In this document: positions 26,172-34,968 of the stretch, piece after piece
How the letters are laid out: each line of letters begins with the position of its first letter
How positions within the stretch are numbered: the first letter of the stretch is position 1
From: Methylobacterium bullatum
GTDB taxonomy: Bacteria; Pseudomonadota; Alphaproteobacteria; Rhizobiales; Beijerinckiaceae
Direction of reading: 5' to 3'
DNA: 64,000 bases
NCBI GenBank assembly: GCA_902712845.1
Contig: LR743504.1
Coordinates: 780,001 to 844,000 of the forward strand
The notes under the pieces: model-generated
The model's input: only the letters and a program-made list of their open reading frames with translations
The model's database searches: none
What the model was told of the DNA's origin: nothing
Position numbers and translations under genes: made by a program

Positions 26172-26353
26172 CGGCGGATCGGAGGTTCCGTGTTTCTTCA
26201 TCGCCCCTGAGGTTCAACATCCAGGATACGGACGAAAAAGTACAAGTCGCCGATCTCGCGACTTGCCTAATTTTGGCGTTTTTCGTCGTTTTTGGTCTTC
26301 TTGCATGCATCTGGCTCGCAGAATCTCAGGAAGTTCGCACGCTGTCCATATGA
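26168..26353 (+). CDS. Possible small single-pass membrane protein
   Basis: 61 residues from a GTG that overlaps the previous stop. It has a strong membrane helix (LATCLILAFFVVFGLLACIWLA). No ribosome site is obvious and the family is unknown. Confidence 0.3.
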   Translation: MTADRRFRVSSSPLRFNIQDTDEKVQVADLATCLILAFFVVFGLLACIWLAESQEVRTLSI

Positions 26354-26835
26354 GTTGATAGTATATCGGGCGTTAAGTATAATTTATACTGATAAAAACC
26401 GATTCCTACGGTACCGGTCGCCTTTGAATCCCAGAATTGATCCTGCTCCGACACATTGCCCGGCGATGCGCGGTCAGAAGATCCCACTCCCATTAAGCCT
26501 GGAGGCGTGCGCGCTATGACGCCAGTTAATCGTATGGCGCGCCTACGCTTCGACGAAGTTCCACTCGAGATCGGTGGGCCGCTCCCAGTAGCCGCCAATG
26601 CCGACCTGATGCTGCACGGGGGAGCCGTCCTGGAGACGGCCACGCCCAGTTCACTGGCTTATAATCCGGACCTGAATTCCACGAACAGACGGCCCTGAAG
26701 AAGCTCTCACGACGCACCACAACCCTGCGCAAGGTGGCGTGGTCGGCGTCGGAAGTGTCTGACGCAGACGCGTGACGGACGCGAATCCAGTGCCCCCCAA
26801 GACGGTACCCCATCTTCTCAGCGCCCGGAGACCTT
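26354..26835. other. Non-coding or decayed stretch
   Basis: 480 bases without a supported gene. On the minus strand near 26543-26640 a short frame ends RLQDGSPVQHQVGIGGYWER and a few more residues before a stop, with in-frame stops just upstream. It looks like the tail of a decayed gene, perhaps an outer-membrane protein, but cannot be named. Confidence 0.35.
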
Positions 26836-27051
26836 ATGTCCTTGCCGACAACCAACCTCGTCGTGGCCATATCCGTGTTCGGACTGGCTTATCTTGGACA
26901 TACGCTCTGGGCCCGAAGGCTGCGGGCATTCCGTCCGCGGCACCGTGCTTCGGCGAAATCCACGACGAAGCCTTTGGATGGGCCAACTCCGAGCCGCCCT
27001 TCGATGCTCGAAGGCGTGACGGGCCATGTCGTCGAGCGTCACCGCGCCTAA
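26836..27051 (+). CDS. Small membrane protein, first of a pair
   Basis: 71 residues with an N-terminal membrane helix (TNLVVAISVFGLAYLGHTLW) followed by a basic, proline-containing cytoplasmic tail (RRLRAFRPRHRASAKSTTK). GGAG lies 7 bases before the ATG. It is followed after 12 bases by a second small membrane-protein gene with its own ribosome site, so the two form an operon upstream of the TetR-controlled porin. No family recognised. Confidence 0.5.
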   Translation: MSLPTTNLVVAISVFGLAYLGHTLWARRLRAFRPRHRASAKSTTKPLDGPTPSRPSMLEGVTGHVVERHRA

Positions 27052-27063
27052 GGGAGCCCACCG

Positions 27064-27216
27064 ATGTCCCTTCTACAGGCACTACTACTTTGGACTTTCG
27101 TCCTGGCGCCCCTGGCCCTTCTCCTGATTCACCTTCTGGTGACGGTCGCCCTAGCCTATGCGGCGCGCAAGTACGGTCTCCATGAGCGCGACTTTCTACG
27201 GGGTGGCGAGGATTGA
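27064..27216 (+). CDS. Small membrane protein, second of a pair
   Basis: 50 residues. One long hydrophobic helix (WTFVLAPLALLLIHLLVTVA) is followed by AYAARKYGLHERDFLRGGED, a short soluble tail. A ribosome site (AAGGGAG) precedes the ATG. It pairs with the gene ending 12 bases upstream; together they could form a small membrane complex or stress peptide pair. Function unknown. Confidence 0.5.
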   Translation: MSLLQALLLWTFVLAPLALLLIHLLVTVALAYAARKYGLHERDFLRGGED

Positions 27217-27296
27217 GACCTCCCTCCGCACTGACCCGGCACTCGTTTGAATGGCGAGTTGCGGCGCAGGGGAACACAATTGCCGCAACCACGTGG

Positions 27297-27325
27297 TTGA
27301 CATGATAATGACTATTCACTATCAC
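27297..27325 (+). promoter_or_regulatory. Promoter with embedded TetR-type operator, site 2 (porin gene)
   Basis: TTGACA, 17-base spacer, TATCAC. The operator TGATAATGA-CTAT-TCACTATCA (27303-27324) is one base different from site 1. It drives the porin gene at 27477 after a leader of about 145 bases. Confidence 0.72.
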
Positions 27326-27476
27326 TGAGACATCGGGATGGCAGCTCTACCGTAGCTCCGCTGCACGCCGATCCGACCCATCATCCTGATCGCTCCCTTA
27401 GCCTGGACCGACGCCTTCCCAGGCGCCGAGCCCCCGTGCCTGCGCGACAGCGATGCAGCCCTAGGACTTCGAAACG

Positions 27477-28253
27477 ATGACCCTCCGTCCGAGCCTGTAC
27501 CGCGCTTTCCTCGCGGTTGCCGCCCTCTCGACCGGTACGGCGCTTGCCGCGGACCTCCCGGCACGCACCATAGCTCCCGTCTATGCCCCAAGGCCCCCGG
27601 TCTTCACCTGGACCGGATTTTACGTCGGTGCGAATGCCGGCTACGCCACGCGAACCGGCAAGGACTACGAGCTCGCCGTCCAACCCGGATACTTCCCCAC
27701 GGCGCCCAACACCGTCGGCTCGCTCCGGTCCGAGCGGAATGGTGACGGGTTCCTGGCCGGCGGTCAGGTCGGGTACAATTACCAGATCGGCAACTTCGTC
27801 ATCGGTGCCGAGAACGACATCCAGTATCTCGACCTCGGCAAGGCGAAGCGCGACTACACCTTCAGCGGCACCGGAGCGGTCCCCGCGGGCTTCAACTACA
27901 TCGGCCCGGAGAAGAAGACCGAGTATTTCGCCACCGGACGCGCCCGGATCGGATACGCGTTCGACCGCTTCCTGGTCTTCGGATCGGCCGGTCTCGCCTA
28001 CGGAAACCTCAAGAGCGAGACCTGCCTCGGCAGCAAGTGCAACGACGGCAAGATCGGCTTCGCGGCCGGTGCGGGCGTGGAATACGCGCTCTCATCGAAC
28101 TGGTCGGTCAAGGTCGAAGGCCTGTACGTCAACCTTGGGAAGGCCGCGGCCGGCGTTATCGGCACCGATGCGGTCGGGCGAACCTACGTCGATGCACGCA
28201 AGATCGACAACGACATCGCCCTCGTTCGAGCGGGCGTAAACTACCGCTTCTAA
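27477..28253 (+). CDS. Outer-membrane beta-barrel porin, Omp25/Omp31-like
   Basis: 258 residues. Signal peptide 1-24 (cleavage near ALAADLP), then the family's FTWTGFYVGANAGYA start and repeated barrel strands (GFLAGGQVGYNYQIGNFVIG; TEYFATGRARIGYAFDRFLV; FAAGAGVEYALSSNWSVKVE). It ends VRAGVNYRF with the terminal Phe needed for outer-membrane insertion. Such eight-stranded proteins in Hyphomicrobiales are abundant structural or heme-binding surface proteins. It is controlled by operator site 2 and followed by a small exported protein, so it belongs to the local TetR regulon. Confidence 0.9.
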   Translation: MTLRPSLYRAFLAVAALSTGTALAADLPARTIAPVYAPRPPVFTWTGFYVGANAGYATRTGKDYELAVQPGYFPTAPNTVGSLRSERNGDGFLAGGQVGYNYQIGNFVIGAENDIQYLDLGKAKRDYTFSGTGAVPAGFNYIGPEKKTEYFATGRARIGYAFDRFLVFGSAGLAYGNLKSETCLGSKCNDGKIGFAAGAGVEYALSSNWSVKVEGLYVNLGKAAAGVIGTDAVGRTYVDARKIDNDIALVRAGVNYRF

Positions 28254-28291
28254 CCTCTGTCCCGCTTTCCCTGGCTTTCTGGAGATCGTCG

Positions 28292-28612
28292 ATGAAGCGT
28301 TCGATCATGATCATGGTGCTCGGCTTCGGTGCTGCCACTTCGAGCCCTTGCCTCGCCCAAGGTTTCATCGGCGGCGCCACAGCCGGGATCGATGCCGGCG
28401 GGGAGGTCGCTGGGCCTGTCGGTGCTGCCCTCGGAGGTGCCGTCGGCGCGGCCACTGGGACAATCCGGGGCATTCTCGGCTCCGCCGGGGATCAACGCCG
28501 GCGGGCCCACTTCCTATCAGACCGGAGCGCGTACGGCCGCGAGGCCGGCGCCGACGAGGAGGTCCTGATCGTTGACCCACTCACCGGACGCATCATCGAC
28601 ATTATCGACTGA
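28292..28612 (+). CDS. Small exported glycine-rich protein
   Basis: 106 residues starting at the ATG after GGAG. Signal peptide MKRSIMIMVLGFGAATSSPCLA; mature part begins QGFIGGATAGIDAGGEVAG with a glycine/alanine zipper-like stretch (ALGGAVGAATGTIRGILG), then a polar tail ending EEVLIVDPLTGRIIDIID. The tail resembles DUF1236-type proteins in style, but I am not certain of membership. It lies 38 bases after the porin gene and is probably co-transcribed with it. Confidence 0.6.
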   Translation: MKRSIMIMVLGFGAATSSPCLAQGFIGGATAGIDAGGEVAGPVGAALGGAVGAATGTIRGILGSAGDQRRRAHFLSDRSAYGREAGADEEVLIVDPLTGRIIDIID

Positions 28613-28636
28613 CGCGATGGCACGCGGTGAAAGGAT

Positions 28637-28665
28637 CCCACATGATAACGACCGGTCATTATGAT
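28637..28665 (+). promoter_or_regulatory. Promoter with embedded TetR-type operator, site 3 (tetR gene)
   Basis: Weak -35 CCCACA, 17-base spacer, good -10 TATGAT. The operator TGATAACGA-CCGG-TCATTATGA (28643-28664) is a diverged copy of sites 1 and 2 at the same offset. It lies upstream of the TetR gene, so the regulator probably represses itself. Confidence 0.65.
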
Positions 28666-28860
28666 AGTGCTTCGCGGCAGCGCGAAAGCTGGCCGCCCGT
28701 ACCTTCGGATGCGATGACGCGCTCACGGCGGATCGCCGACTGCGGTGGGCCGCCTGAAACGGGAGCGCTCGACGCCAAGGTTGTCGTCTTCCGGCGCAGC
28801 CCCATTCGACCGACGGGCCATCCAGCACGGCTCGTCCGTGACCCTATTGGAACCTGTTCG

Positions 28861-29496
28861 ATGAGCACTCTTACCAAGTCCGTCCCGAAGCCCTCGCAGG
28901 CATTCACTACTCGTCAAGAGGGCATCCTGGACGCGGCCGAGACTTGCTTCGTACGCAACGGCTTCCACCGTTCGACCATGCAGGACATCGCCCGCGAGGC
29001 GTCGATGAGCTCGCCCAACATCTACCGCTATTTCGTCTCGAAGGAGGCCGTGCTCCTCGCGATGGCCGAGCGCGAGCGGCGCCGGGCTGCGGACCGTATC
29101 GCCCAGTTCGAGGAAGCTGGCGACAAGCGCGCCGCCCTCTTCAGCACAATTGCCTACTACCACCTTGAGATCCCACGCGAGGGTGCCGTGCTGCGCGTCG
29201 AACTCTGGTCGGAGGCCACCCGCAACAGCGAGATCGAGGCTATCCTGCGCGAGCGCGAGGAACAGAGTTCGGCCTGGTTCATCGCAACCCTTGCCGCCCT
29301 CGCCACCTCGCCCAATTGCGACCCAGTCGCGCTCTACGGCGCGATTAGCGCGCTGCTGAAGGGCATCATCGTCAACAAGGCTGTGTTCCCCGCCTTCGAC
29401 ATCGACCCAGCCCTCGCTCAGCTTCATGCCCTCCTCGATGCGGGCTTGGCTGGCAATCTTCCAGTCCAGCCCTGCCGGAACCGCACCGCTCCCTGA
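28861..29496 (+). CDS. TetR-family transcriptional regulator
   Basis: 211 residues from the ATG at 28861. The DNA-binding domain is at about residues 18-70 (ILDAAETCFVRNGFHRSTMQ...SSPNIYRYFVSKEAVL), a textbook TetR helix-turn-helix. The C-terminal part is the ligand-binding and dimerisation domain, with a TetR_C-type region. Frames upstream of 28861 are open to 28627 but contain the operator, so the later start is preferred. The three operator copies, one before this gene, make it the likely repressor of the porin, the small exported protein and itself. The ligand is unknown. Confidence 0.88.
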   Translation: MSTLTKSVPKPSQAFTTRQEGILDAAETCFVRNGFHRSTMQDIAREASMSSPNIYRYFVSKEAVLLAMAERERRRAADRIAQFEEAGDKRAALFSTIAYYHLEIPREGAVLRVELWSEATRNSEIEAILREREEQSSAWFIATLAALATSPNCDPVALYGAISALLKGIIVNKAVFPAFDIDPALAQLHALLDAGLAGNLPVQPCRNRTAP

Positions 29497-29619
29497 CCCA
29501 GATCCCGGCGGCCTCTGAGCCGCCAGACTTCACCCCAAACCCACCTTTCCATGCCGGCCCCGGCTCAATGCGGATCGCGGGATCGTGGGCGGCTGACTGA
29601 ATCCCGAGGAGCCCCCCCA

Positions 29620-30189
29620 ATGACAACGATCCTCCCACGCCTCGCTACGGCTGCCCTTATCGCTGCGACCACCTTCGGCACGACGAAAACTAGCTCTGCC
29701 GCCTCCGTGGATCCGACCGGAACTTGGCTCACTGAGGACGGGCGTGCCCGGGTTCGCACCGAACGTTGCGGACCGGGGGACCGAAATCTGTGCGGCTACG
29801 TCGTGTGGATTCCAAAGCCTTTCGTGGAGAAAGGCAAGCCACGTCTCGATACGGAGAACTCAGACCCGCAGAAGCGGACCCGACCGGTGTTGGGCCACCA
29901 GATGATCCTTGGGCTTAAGCCCGCCAAGGATGGACGCTACGAGGGCCGGATCTACAACGCCGACAACGGCAAGCAGTACGACGTGACGATCTGGAGCGAG
30001 AAGGCTGGCGAACTTTCTGTCGAGGGCTGCATGCTAGCGGTGCTTTGCGGCAGTCAAGTCTGGAAGCGGGTCACGGACGTCCTGCCCGGCCAGCTTCCGG
30101 CACCGACGGACGAGGCCAATGGTCCACGGGCCGACCGCGAATGGGCGCCCAAGCATCCTACCATGACGAGCAGCACCACACCCCGCTAG
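29620..30189 (+). CDS. DUF2147 exported protein
   Basis: 189 residues from the ATG after GAGGAG. Signal peptide LPRLATAALIAATTF with cleavage near SSAASV; then the DUF2147 pattern: DPTGTWLTEDGRARV, CGYVVWIP, DGRYEGRIYNADNGKQYD, and GCMLAVLCGSQVWKRV. DUF2147 proteins are periplasmic lipocalin-like beta-barrels of unclear function, often stress- or envelope-related. It lies 123 bases after the TetR gene on the same strand and is likely in the same transcript. Confidence 0.88.
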   Translation: MTTILPRLATAALIAATTFGTTKTSSAASVDPTGTWLTEDGRARVRTERCGPGDRNLCGYVVWIPKPFVEKGKPRLDTENSDPQKRTRPVLGHQMILGLKPAKDGRYEGRIYNADNGKQYDVTIWSEKAGELSVEGCMLAVLCGSQVWKRVTDVLPGQLPAPTDEANGPRADREWAPKHPTMTSSTTPR

Positions 30190-30273
30190 GACGCTGGGCG
30201 CGAAGCCCGCTGACAGCAGGTGACGAGACGTTTCATGGGCGGCGCATTAATGCACGACGCCCCCATTCGAGAT

Positions 30274-30300
30274 CCGCGAGCCTTGAAATTTGGCTCGCGG
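30274..30300. terminator. Strong hairpin between convergent genes
   Basis: CCGCGAGCC-N9-GGCTCGCGG, perfect 9-base arms, in the 306-base gap between the plus-strand DUF2147 gene and the minus-strand PiT gene. A second hairpin (CCGCGCTC/GAGCGCGG) is at 30449-30471, just after the PiT stop. No T-tract in either, so termination is inferred from position. Confidence 0.45.
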
Positions 30301-30495
30301 GGGCGCCGGTCGGTTGGGGCGGAGAACGCCCCCACTTCGCCTCGGCCGACCGGTCGCCCAACGAAGTCTGCTAAGCCCGCTCAAGCATTAAAAATGATCC
30401 GCCCCCTCACGCAAACGCGCTTCACGTGCCCGCTACCCGCGCCACCGGCCGCGCTCGCAGCATGAGCGCGGTCACCTCGCGTAGTATCCGTCATC

Positions 30496-32133
30496 TCAGA
30501 ACACGTGCCGTAGGATGAAGAAGAGGACGCCCGCCAGGGTGATGGCGGCCGGCAGGGTCAGCACCCAGGCCAATGCCATATTGCGGACGGTGGACATCTG
30601 AAGGCCCGAGCCGTTGGCCGCCATGGTGCCGGCGACGCCGCTCGATAGGATGTGTGTGGTCGAGACCGGCAGGCCGTAGAGCTCGGCGAGGCCGATGGTG
30701 CCGGCGGCGACCATCTCGGCGGAGGCACCCTGGGCGTAGGTGAGATGGGTCTTGCCGATCTTCTCGCCTACGGTGACGACGATGCGCTTCCAGCCGACCA
30801 TGGTGCCAAGGCCGAGGGCCAAGGCGACACAGACCTTGACCCAAGTCGGGATGTAGCGGGTCCCGTCGTTGAGGAGGCCGGTATAGGCCTTCAGGGTACC
30901 GGCCTCGGCTTCCGAGAATGTCGCGCCGTTCTTCGGCAGGAGCCGGATCGCGTCGGCGGCGAGATACATGTCGTTGCGCAGGTTCGACGTCGCCGCAGCC
31001 GGCACCTGCTTGATGGCGCCGTAGGCCTTCACGTTATCGGCGATGTCGGTGGAGAGCGCGGCGAGGGCCCCATACACGGCAGGCTGGTTCAGGTCCTTGG
31101 ACTTGAGAGCTTCCGAGACCTGCTTGCGGGCCTCGGCGGCATCGGGCTTCGGCGCGTTCCCGGCATGGCTCGCGAAGACCATGCTGGCGTTCTGGGAGGT
31201 CTGGATGAAGGCCGGGGTGGTGTCGTCCGACATCGTGCGGTTGAGGGCGTAGGCAGTGGGGGCCGCGCCGATGAGAATGAGCATGATCAGGCCCATGCCC
31301 TTCTGGCCGTCGTTGCCGCCATGGAAGAACGACACGAGGGTACAGGTCAGGATTAGCAGGCTGCGGATCCACAAAGGCGGCGGGGTTTCGCCCTTGGGGG
31401 CCTCGTAGAGATCCTTCCTACGCACCGTGAATTTGAGGGCCAGGAGCAGCAGGGCGGCGGCGATAAACCCGATGACGGGGCTGAACAGCAGCGCCTTGAA
31501 CACGCCCAGGGCCTGCGCCCAGTCAACGCCCGAGGTTGCCTGTCCCTCGGGGGCCATCAACTGGTTGGCGAGGCCGACGCCGATGACCGATCCGATCAGT
31601 GCGTGGGACGACGAGTTCGGCAGGCCGAAAGCCCAGGTGCCCAGATTCCAGAGGATCGCGGCGATGAGCAGCGCGAAGATCATGGCGTAACCGGCCGATG
31701 ACCCGACCTGCAGGATCAGTTCCACCGGCAGCAAGGTGACGATGGCATAGGCGACCGCACCGGACGACAGCATGACACCGAGGAAGTTGAAGGCGCCCGA
31801 CCAAATCACTGCGACGAGCGGCGGCATCGAGTGGGTGTAGATCACGGTGGCCACAGCGTTGGCAGTGTCGTGGAACCCGTTCACGAACTCGAAGGCCAGG
31901 GCGATGAGCAGGGCCAAGCCGAGCAGCACGAAGGCACCGATGGCGAGGGGCGACTGCCCCACGGCGTTCATGTCGGTCACGAGGCTGTAGAGCGCGTAGG
32001 CCAATCCGGCGACCAGGACGAGCAGGAAGGCGATGACGCCGCCCGGATGAATGCCGTGGTCGAGCTTCGGCCCAGCGGCGGGCGCAATGGCGCTCTGTGG
32101 CAAGCCAGTCGGAGCAGCAATAGCGTCGGACAT
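30496..32133 (-). CDS. Inorganic phosphate transporter, PiT family
   Basis: 545 residues. The family's duplicated signature is present: GFHDTANAVAT near the N-terminus and FFHGGNDGQKGMGLI in the middle, with SSSHALIGSVIG and the second-half repeat GLPVSTTHILSSGVAG. At least ten hydrophobic membrane segments. PiT proteins take up metal-phosphate by proton symport across the inner membrane. A soluble loop of about 140 residues lies between the halves (NRTMSDDTTPAF...GATFSEAEAG). No pho genes adjoin it; it is cargo between the two IS copies. Confidence 0.92.
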   Translation of the reverse strand: MSDAIAAPTGLPQSAIAPAAGPKLDHGIHPGGVIAFLLVLVAGLAYALYSLVTDMNAVGQSPLAIGAFVLLGLALLIALAFEFVNGFHDTANAVATVIYTHSMPPLVAVIWSGAFNFLGVMLSSGAVAYAIVTLLPVELILQVGSSAGYAMIFALLIAAILWNLGTWAFGLPNSSSHALIGSVIGVGLANQLMAPEGQATSGVDWAQALGVFKALLFSPVIGFIAAALLLLALKFTVRRKDLYEAPKGETPPPLWIRSLLILTCTLVSFFHGGNDGQKGMGLIMLILIGAAPTAYALNRTMSDDTTPAFIQTSQNASMVFASHAGNAPKPDAAEARKQVSEALKSKDLNQPAVYGALAALSTDIADNVKAYGAIKQVPAAATSNLRNDMYLAADAIRLLPKNGATFSEAEAGTLKAYTGLLNDGTRYIPTWVKVCVALALGLGTMVGWKRIVVTVGEKIGKTHLTYAQGASAEMVAAGTIGLAELYGLPVSTTHILSSGVAGTMAANGSGLQMSTVRNMALAWVLTLPAAITLAGVLFFILRHVF

Positions 32134-32352
32134 AATGGCCTCAGGACCCTAGAAATCTGTAATCCTGGCAGTAGGTCGCGGACATAACGGTCCTGTGACA
32201 GGCATTCAAAATACGTTGGCCAGCGCGGATTAAGACGGTCAGCTCAAACGTAGGACGCCAGCTTTCCGCCTGGGCCTTCACTTGCGATAGGCCAAGGGAC
32301 ATCCGTATCCAGCCTAACCAAGAAACCGGCATGGCCCGATACAGTCGGCCCG

Positions 32353-32898
32353 TCAGGACCCTCGTAGCACCCGATAAACCTGCATGCGGGAGCAGCCCAA
32401 GGCGGCGGCAATCGCAGCGGCCCCATTGCCGGCCTTCGACAACGTCATGATCCGGTCGCGGTCGAGACGGCGCTTACCGCCGGCGTAAATGCCACTGCCC
32501 TTCGTGCGCTCTATGCCTTCTCGCTGGCGCTCCTTGATGAACCGTCGCTCCATTTGGGCAACCATGCCGAGCACCGTCAGAACGACGTGACCCATTTCGC
32601 CTCGGGTCGAGACGTGCGGGTCGAGCACGGTGACGTGGGCGCCGCGCTGCTCCGCCTCGTGAATGAGGTTGAGGACATCTCGGGTATCGCGGCCGAGCCG
32701 GTCGAGGCGAGTGACCATCAGTTCATCGCCGGGCCGCAGAAACTCCAACACGGTCGCCAATTCAGCCCGACCGTCACGGCTTCCACCGGAGACCTTCTCT
32801 GAACGAATGACCCCGCAGCCTTCGGCCTTCAGCCGGGCGACCTGCCCTTCGAGGTCCTGATCAAGGGTGCTGACGCGGGCGTAACCAATACGGGCCAT
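32353..32898 (-). CDS. Serine recombinase, resolvase/invertase family
   Basis: 181 residues, normal for small serine recombinases. The N-terminus GYARVSTLDQDL carries the catalytic serine (ARVS), with QVARLKAEGC, the conserved LDRLGRDTRDVL, and MVAQMERRFIKERQREGI at the dimer helix. The C-terminal helix-turn-helix is AAIAAALGCSRMQVYRVL. It may resolve co-integrates of a Tn3-type element, though no transposase partner is in the window. The upstream AT-rich region has repeated ATGTTAC boxes that could be its binding site. Confidence 0.88.
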   Translation of the reverse strand: MARIGYARVSTLDQDLEGQVARLKAEGCGVIRSEKVSGGSRDGRAELATVLEFLRPGDELMVTRLDRLGRDTRDVLNLIHEAEQRGAHVTVLDPHVSTRGEMGHVVLTVLGMVAQMERRFIKERQREGIERTKGSGIYAGGKRRLDRDRIMTLSKAGNGAAAIAAALGCSRMQVYRVLRGS

Positions 32899-32960
32899 AT
32901 TTTGTAACCTCAGGGTTTAAGCCCGAGGCTACCTTGTCACAAATAGCCGGTGTCAACCCA

Positions 32961-33021
32961 GATGTTACGACGACAAGTATCAGTGATGTTACGTCACGGA
33001 AGGGTATACTCAAATGTTACC
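32961..33021. repeat. Repeated ATGTTAC boxes upstream of the serine recombinase
   Basis: GATGTTACG at 32961-32969 and 32985-32993, and AATGTTACC at 33013-33021, with spacings of 24 and 28 bases; an inverted GTAAC lies at 32905. They sit in a clearly AT-rich 370-base stretch (32899-33268) with no gene. They may be res subsites or operators of the recombinase. Confidence 0.35.
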
Positions 33022-33268
33022 ATAATCAAAAATGTCTTCTTGCAGTCAAAAAGCCCTAACCTGATCATTTATTCCGAAATACACCAAGTCTTAATCATAA
33101 TAACGAAAGGATTTTAACCAAACAAAACAGTCCGGCAGATCTGAACCACCCCATCCTAAGCCAAACAAGCCATTCGTGCAGTAAGCACTCACAGACATAG
33201 TATAATCAAACAGACAATAATAACATAATGGCAAGATTTAATACATTGAAAGACAAACAATTATGGTG

Positions 33269-34168
33269 TTAGCACAATCGTGTCGAGTAGCGCTGAAAAG
33301 CGGTAACTTCAAACATGGCAAGATTCACGTCTCGCTTATAAATCTTTGAACAAAGATATGCACGTTCTTCCTCAATCACTGCCGCATCAATGTCTTTCCA
33401 CCAGGATCTAGGTCCAATCACTCGATTGGAATTCCATTTATACCCTCGCCCCTTCAGTGCATCTTTGGCCTCGAATGGAGCACCTTCGGCAAAAATTCGC
33501 CACGTTGGGCGCCGCACAGTTTCTAGCAGTCGGTTAAGAACGAGAACGCCGCTCCGCGGTAACGTCATCGTGAGGAGCCCAATGCCGGCCCAACAGTCAT
33601 CGAGGGCCCTATGTGCATCGAAAAAATAACGAAAACTGGCGAGAAGATCTGATAATCTTCGCCCTTCGACCCCCTCGTCCTTCCACGGCACATCACACAT
33701 CGTACAGCCCCACGCCTTTGATGCAAAGACCGGAGATAGACGCTCGGCAAAAGGCCGATCAAAAGCAGCATTGTGAGCAATGATAATATCTGCGCAATCA
33801 ACAAATGCATCTATAGCGTCAATATCAAGCCTATGACCCGCTACAGTTACACCCGTTAGACCGGTCATCGCTGATATATCGGAAGGAATATGTCCTATAG
33901 GTTGATTCAACTGATGAAGTTCCGGCCCAATATTCACGATCCGTCCATCGATATCGTAATCAAACGGCGCAATCGCAAGCTCAATGACCTCATCAAGTTT
34001 AGGGTCAAGACCTGTAGTCTCCACATCCAAGAACATGCCTTTCCGCAAGCGTAAACCCTCGAGTCGAACGAGGCGATCCGCCACGTTCAGACGCCGCAAA
34101 ACTCGGTAATCACCCGACGCTTCTAGGCGATTGGCTGCAGCTTCCAAATCATTTATGTCTGAAAGCAC
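33269..34168 (-). CDS. DnaQ-like 3'-5' exonuclease (DEDDh)
   Basis: 299 residues. Exonuclease motifs: Exo I FLDVETTGLD (Asp48, Glu50), Exo II IIAHNAAFDRPF, Exo III HRALDDC. The catalytic DEDDh set is complete. A basic C-terminal region of about 90 residues follows (GRGYKWNSNRVIGPRSWWKD), like the C-terminal extension of some plasmid and island-borne exonucleases. The gene is AT-rich, so recently acquired. It follows an unknown gene after 19 bases, probably one transcript. Role could be repair, plasmid maintenance or defence; not determined. Confidence 0.85.
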   Translation of the reverse strand: MLSDINDLEAAANRLEASGDYRVLRRLNVADRLVRLEGLRLRKGMFLDVETTGLDPKLDEVIELAIAPFDYDIDGRIVNIGPELHQLNQPIGHIPSDISAMTGLTGVTVAGHRLDIDAIDAFVDCADIIIAHNAAFDRPFAERLSPVFASKAWGCTMCDVPWKDEGVEGRRLSDLLASFRYFFDAHRALDDCWAGIGLLTMTLPRSGVLVLNRLLETVRRPTWRIFAEGAPFEAKDALKGRGYKWNSNRVIGPRSWWKDIDAAVIEEERAYLCSKIYKRDVNLAMFEVTAFQRYSTRLC

Positions 34169-34187
34169 TGCTATTTCAGCGCCAATT

Positions 34188-34802
34188 TCAAACGTCTTTC
34201 TTTTTCGGCTCGTCGTGCAATGACTTTGGGATAGACAAAAGAGGCTTATCGCTCTTTAAGGGATCATCGTCTTGTGCTGAAAAGCCTAGCACCTGACGCT
34301 CTGGTAACCAACGGTCGTCAACGTACAGCCAATCCACAAGCGCCGGTAATGGCTCCATCGGAGGGAAATCATAGCGCTCTGTCATGAAAGAGCTAGTCCG
34401 CTTTCGCAGCCAAAGAGGGTCATCCGCAAACTCCTCAAGAACGATCAGAGCATCCTTAATTGATACAATAGCATCATTGTAAGCGTTTGACGGTTCTGAC
34501 ATTCTACCCGCAACATTACTCTGTGAACGCCAATGCTTCTCAAGCGTAAGTGCTTTTGCAATTATATCAACCGCATCAACGAATGCCCTCGAACTGCCTT
34601 TTACGCTCCGCGTTCGCAGCTGACGTCTTCCATTAGGATGTGCTCCATTGCCCGGCTGCGAACCTTTCTCCGTCGCGAAAAAGATCGGCAGATGCGCAAC
34701 CAAGCGCAGTGCGCGATGCTGATAATGGGGGCGGGGACGTTGGTCGGCAGTACGAAGTAGGTCAACATCTGCAATCACCATCGCGGCCTCCGTCTCACCC
34801 AA
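34188..34802 (-). CDS. Hypothetical protein upstream of the exonuclease
   Basis: 204 residues, no family recognised, no membrane or signal segments. Sequence suggests a helical soluble protein; residues about 70-125 (RAFVDAVDIIAKALTLEKHW; AYNDAIVSIKDALIVLEEFA) look like packed helices, perhaps a small HEPN-like or DUF-type domain. It ends 19 bases before the exonuclease start on the same strand. The true start may be an internal ATG (MVIADVDLL, residue 8). AT-rich. Confidence 0.5.
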   Translation of the reverse strand: MGETEAAMVIADVDLLRTADQRPRPHYQHRALRLVAHLPIFFATEKGSQPGNGAHPNGRRQLRTRSVKGSSRAFVDAVDIIAKALTLEKHWRSQSNVAGRMSEPSNAYNDAIVSIKDALIVLEEFADDPLWLRKRTSSFMTERYDFPPMEPLPALVDWLYVDDRWLPERQVLGFSAQDDDPLKSDKPLLSIPKSLHDEPKKKDV

Positions 34803-34968
34803 AGCACCGCTATGCGAGCCACCGAGTTGGAATATCCCAGGGGCTTTTGACCCATACGGGGTATGGATACCCTCTGTCTGTTTCCATCCATCAAGTCCGA
34901 TGAAACCAGAGGTGGCTCGGTTTGTCTGAACAGGCTCGGCGACCTGCTAAGTGGATTGCCTGCCGGGT

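Noticed and set aside
26543..26640. Minus-strand frame ending QHQVGIGGYWERPTDLEWNF
   Set aside because: It looks protein-like but has in-frame stops just upstream and is too short to assign; noted only as possible decayed DNA.
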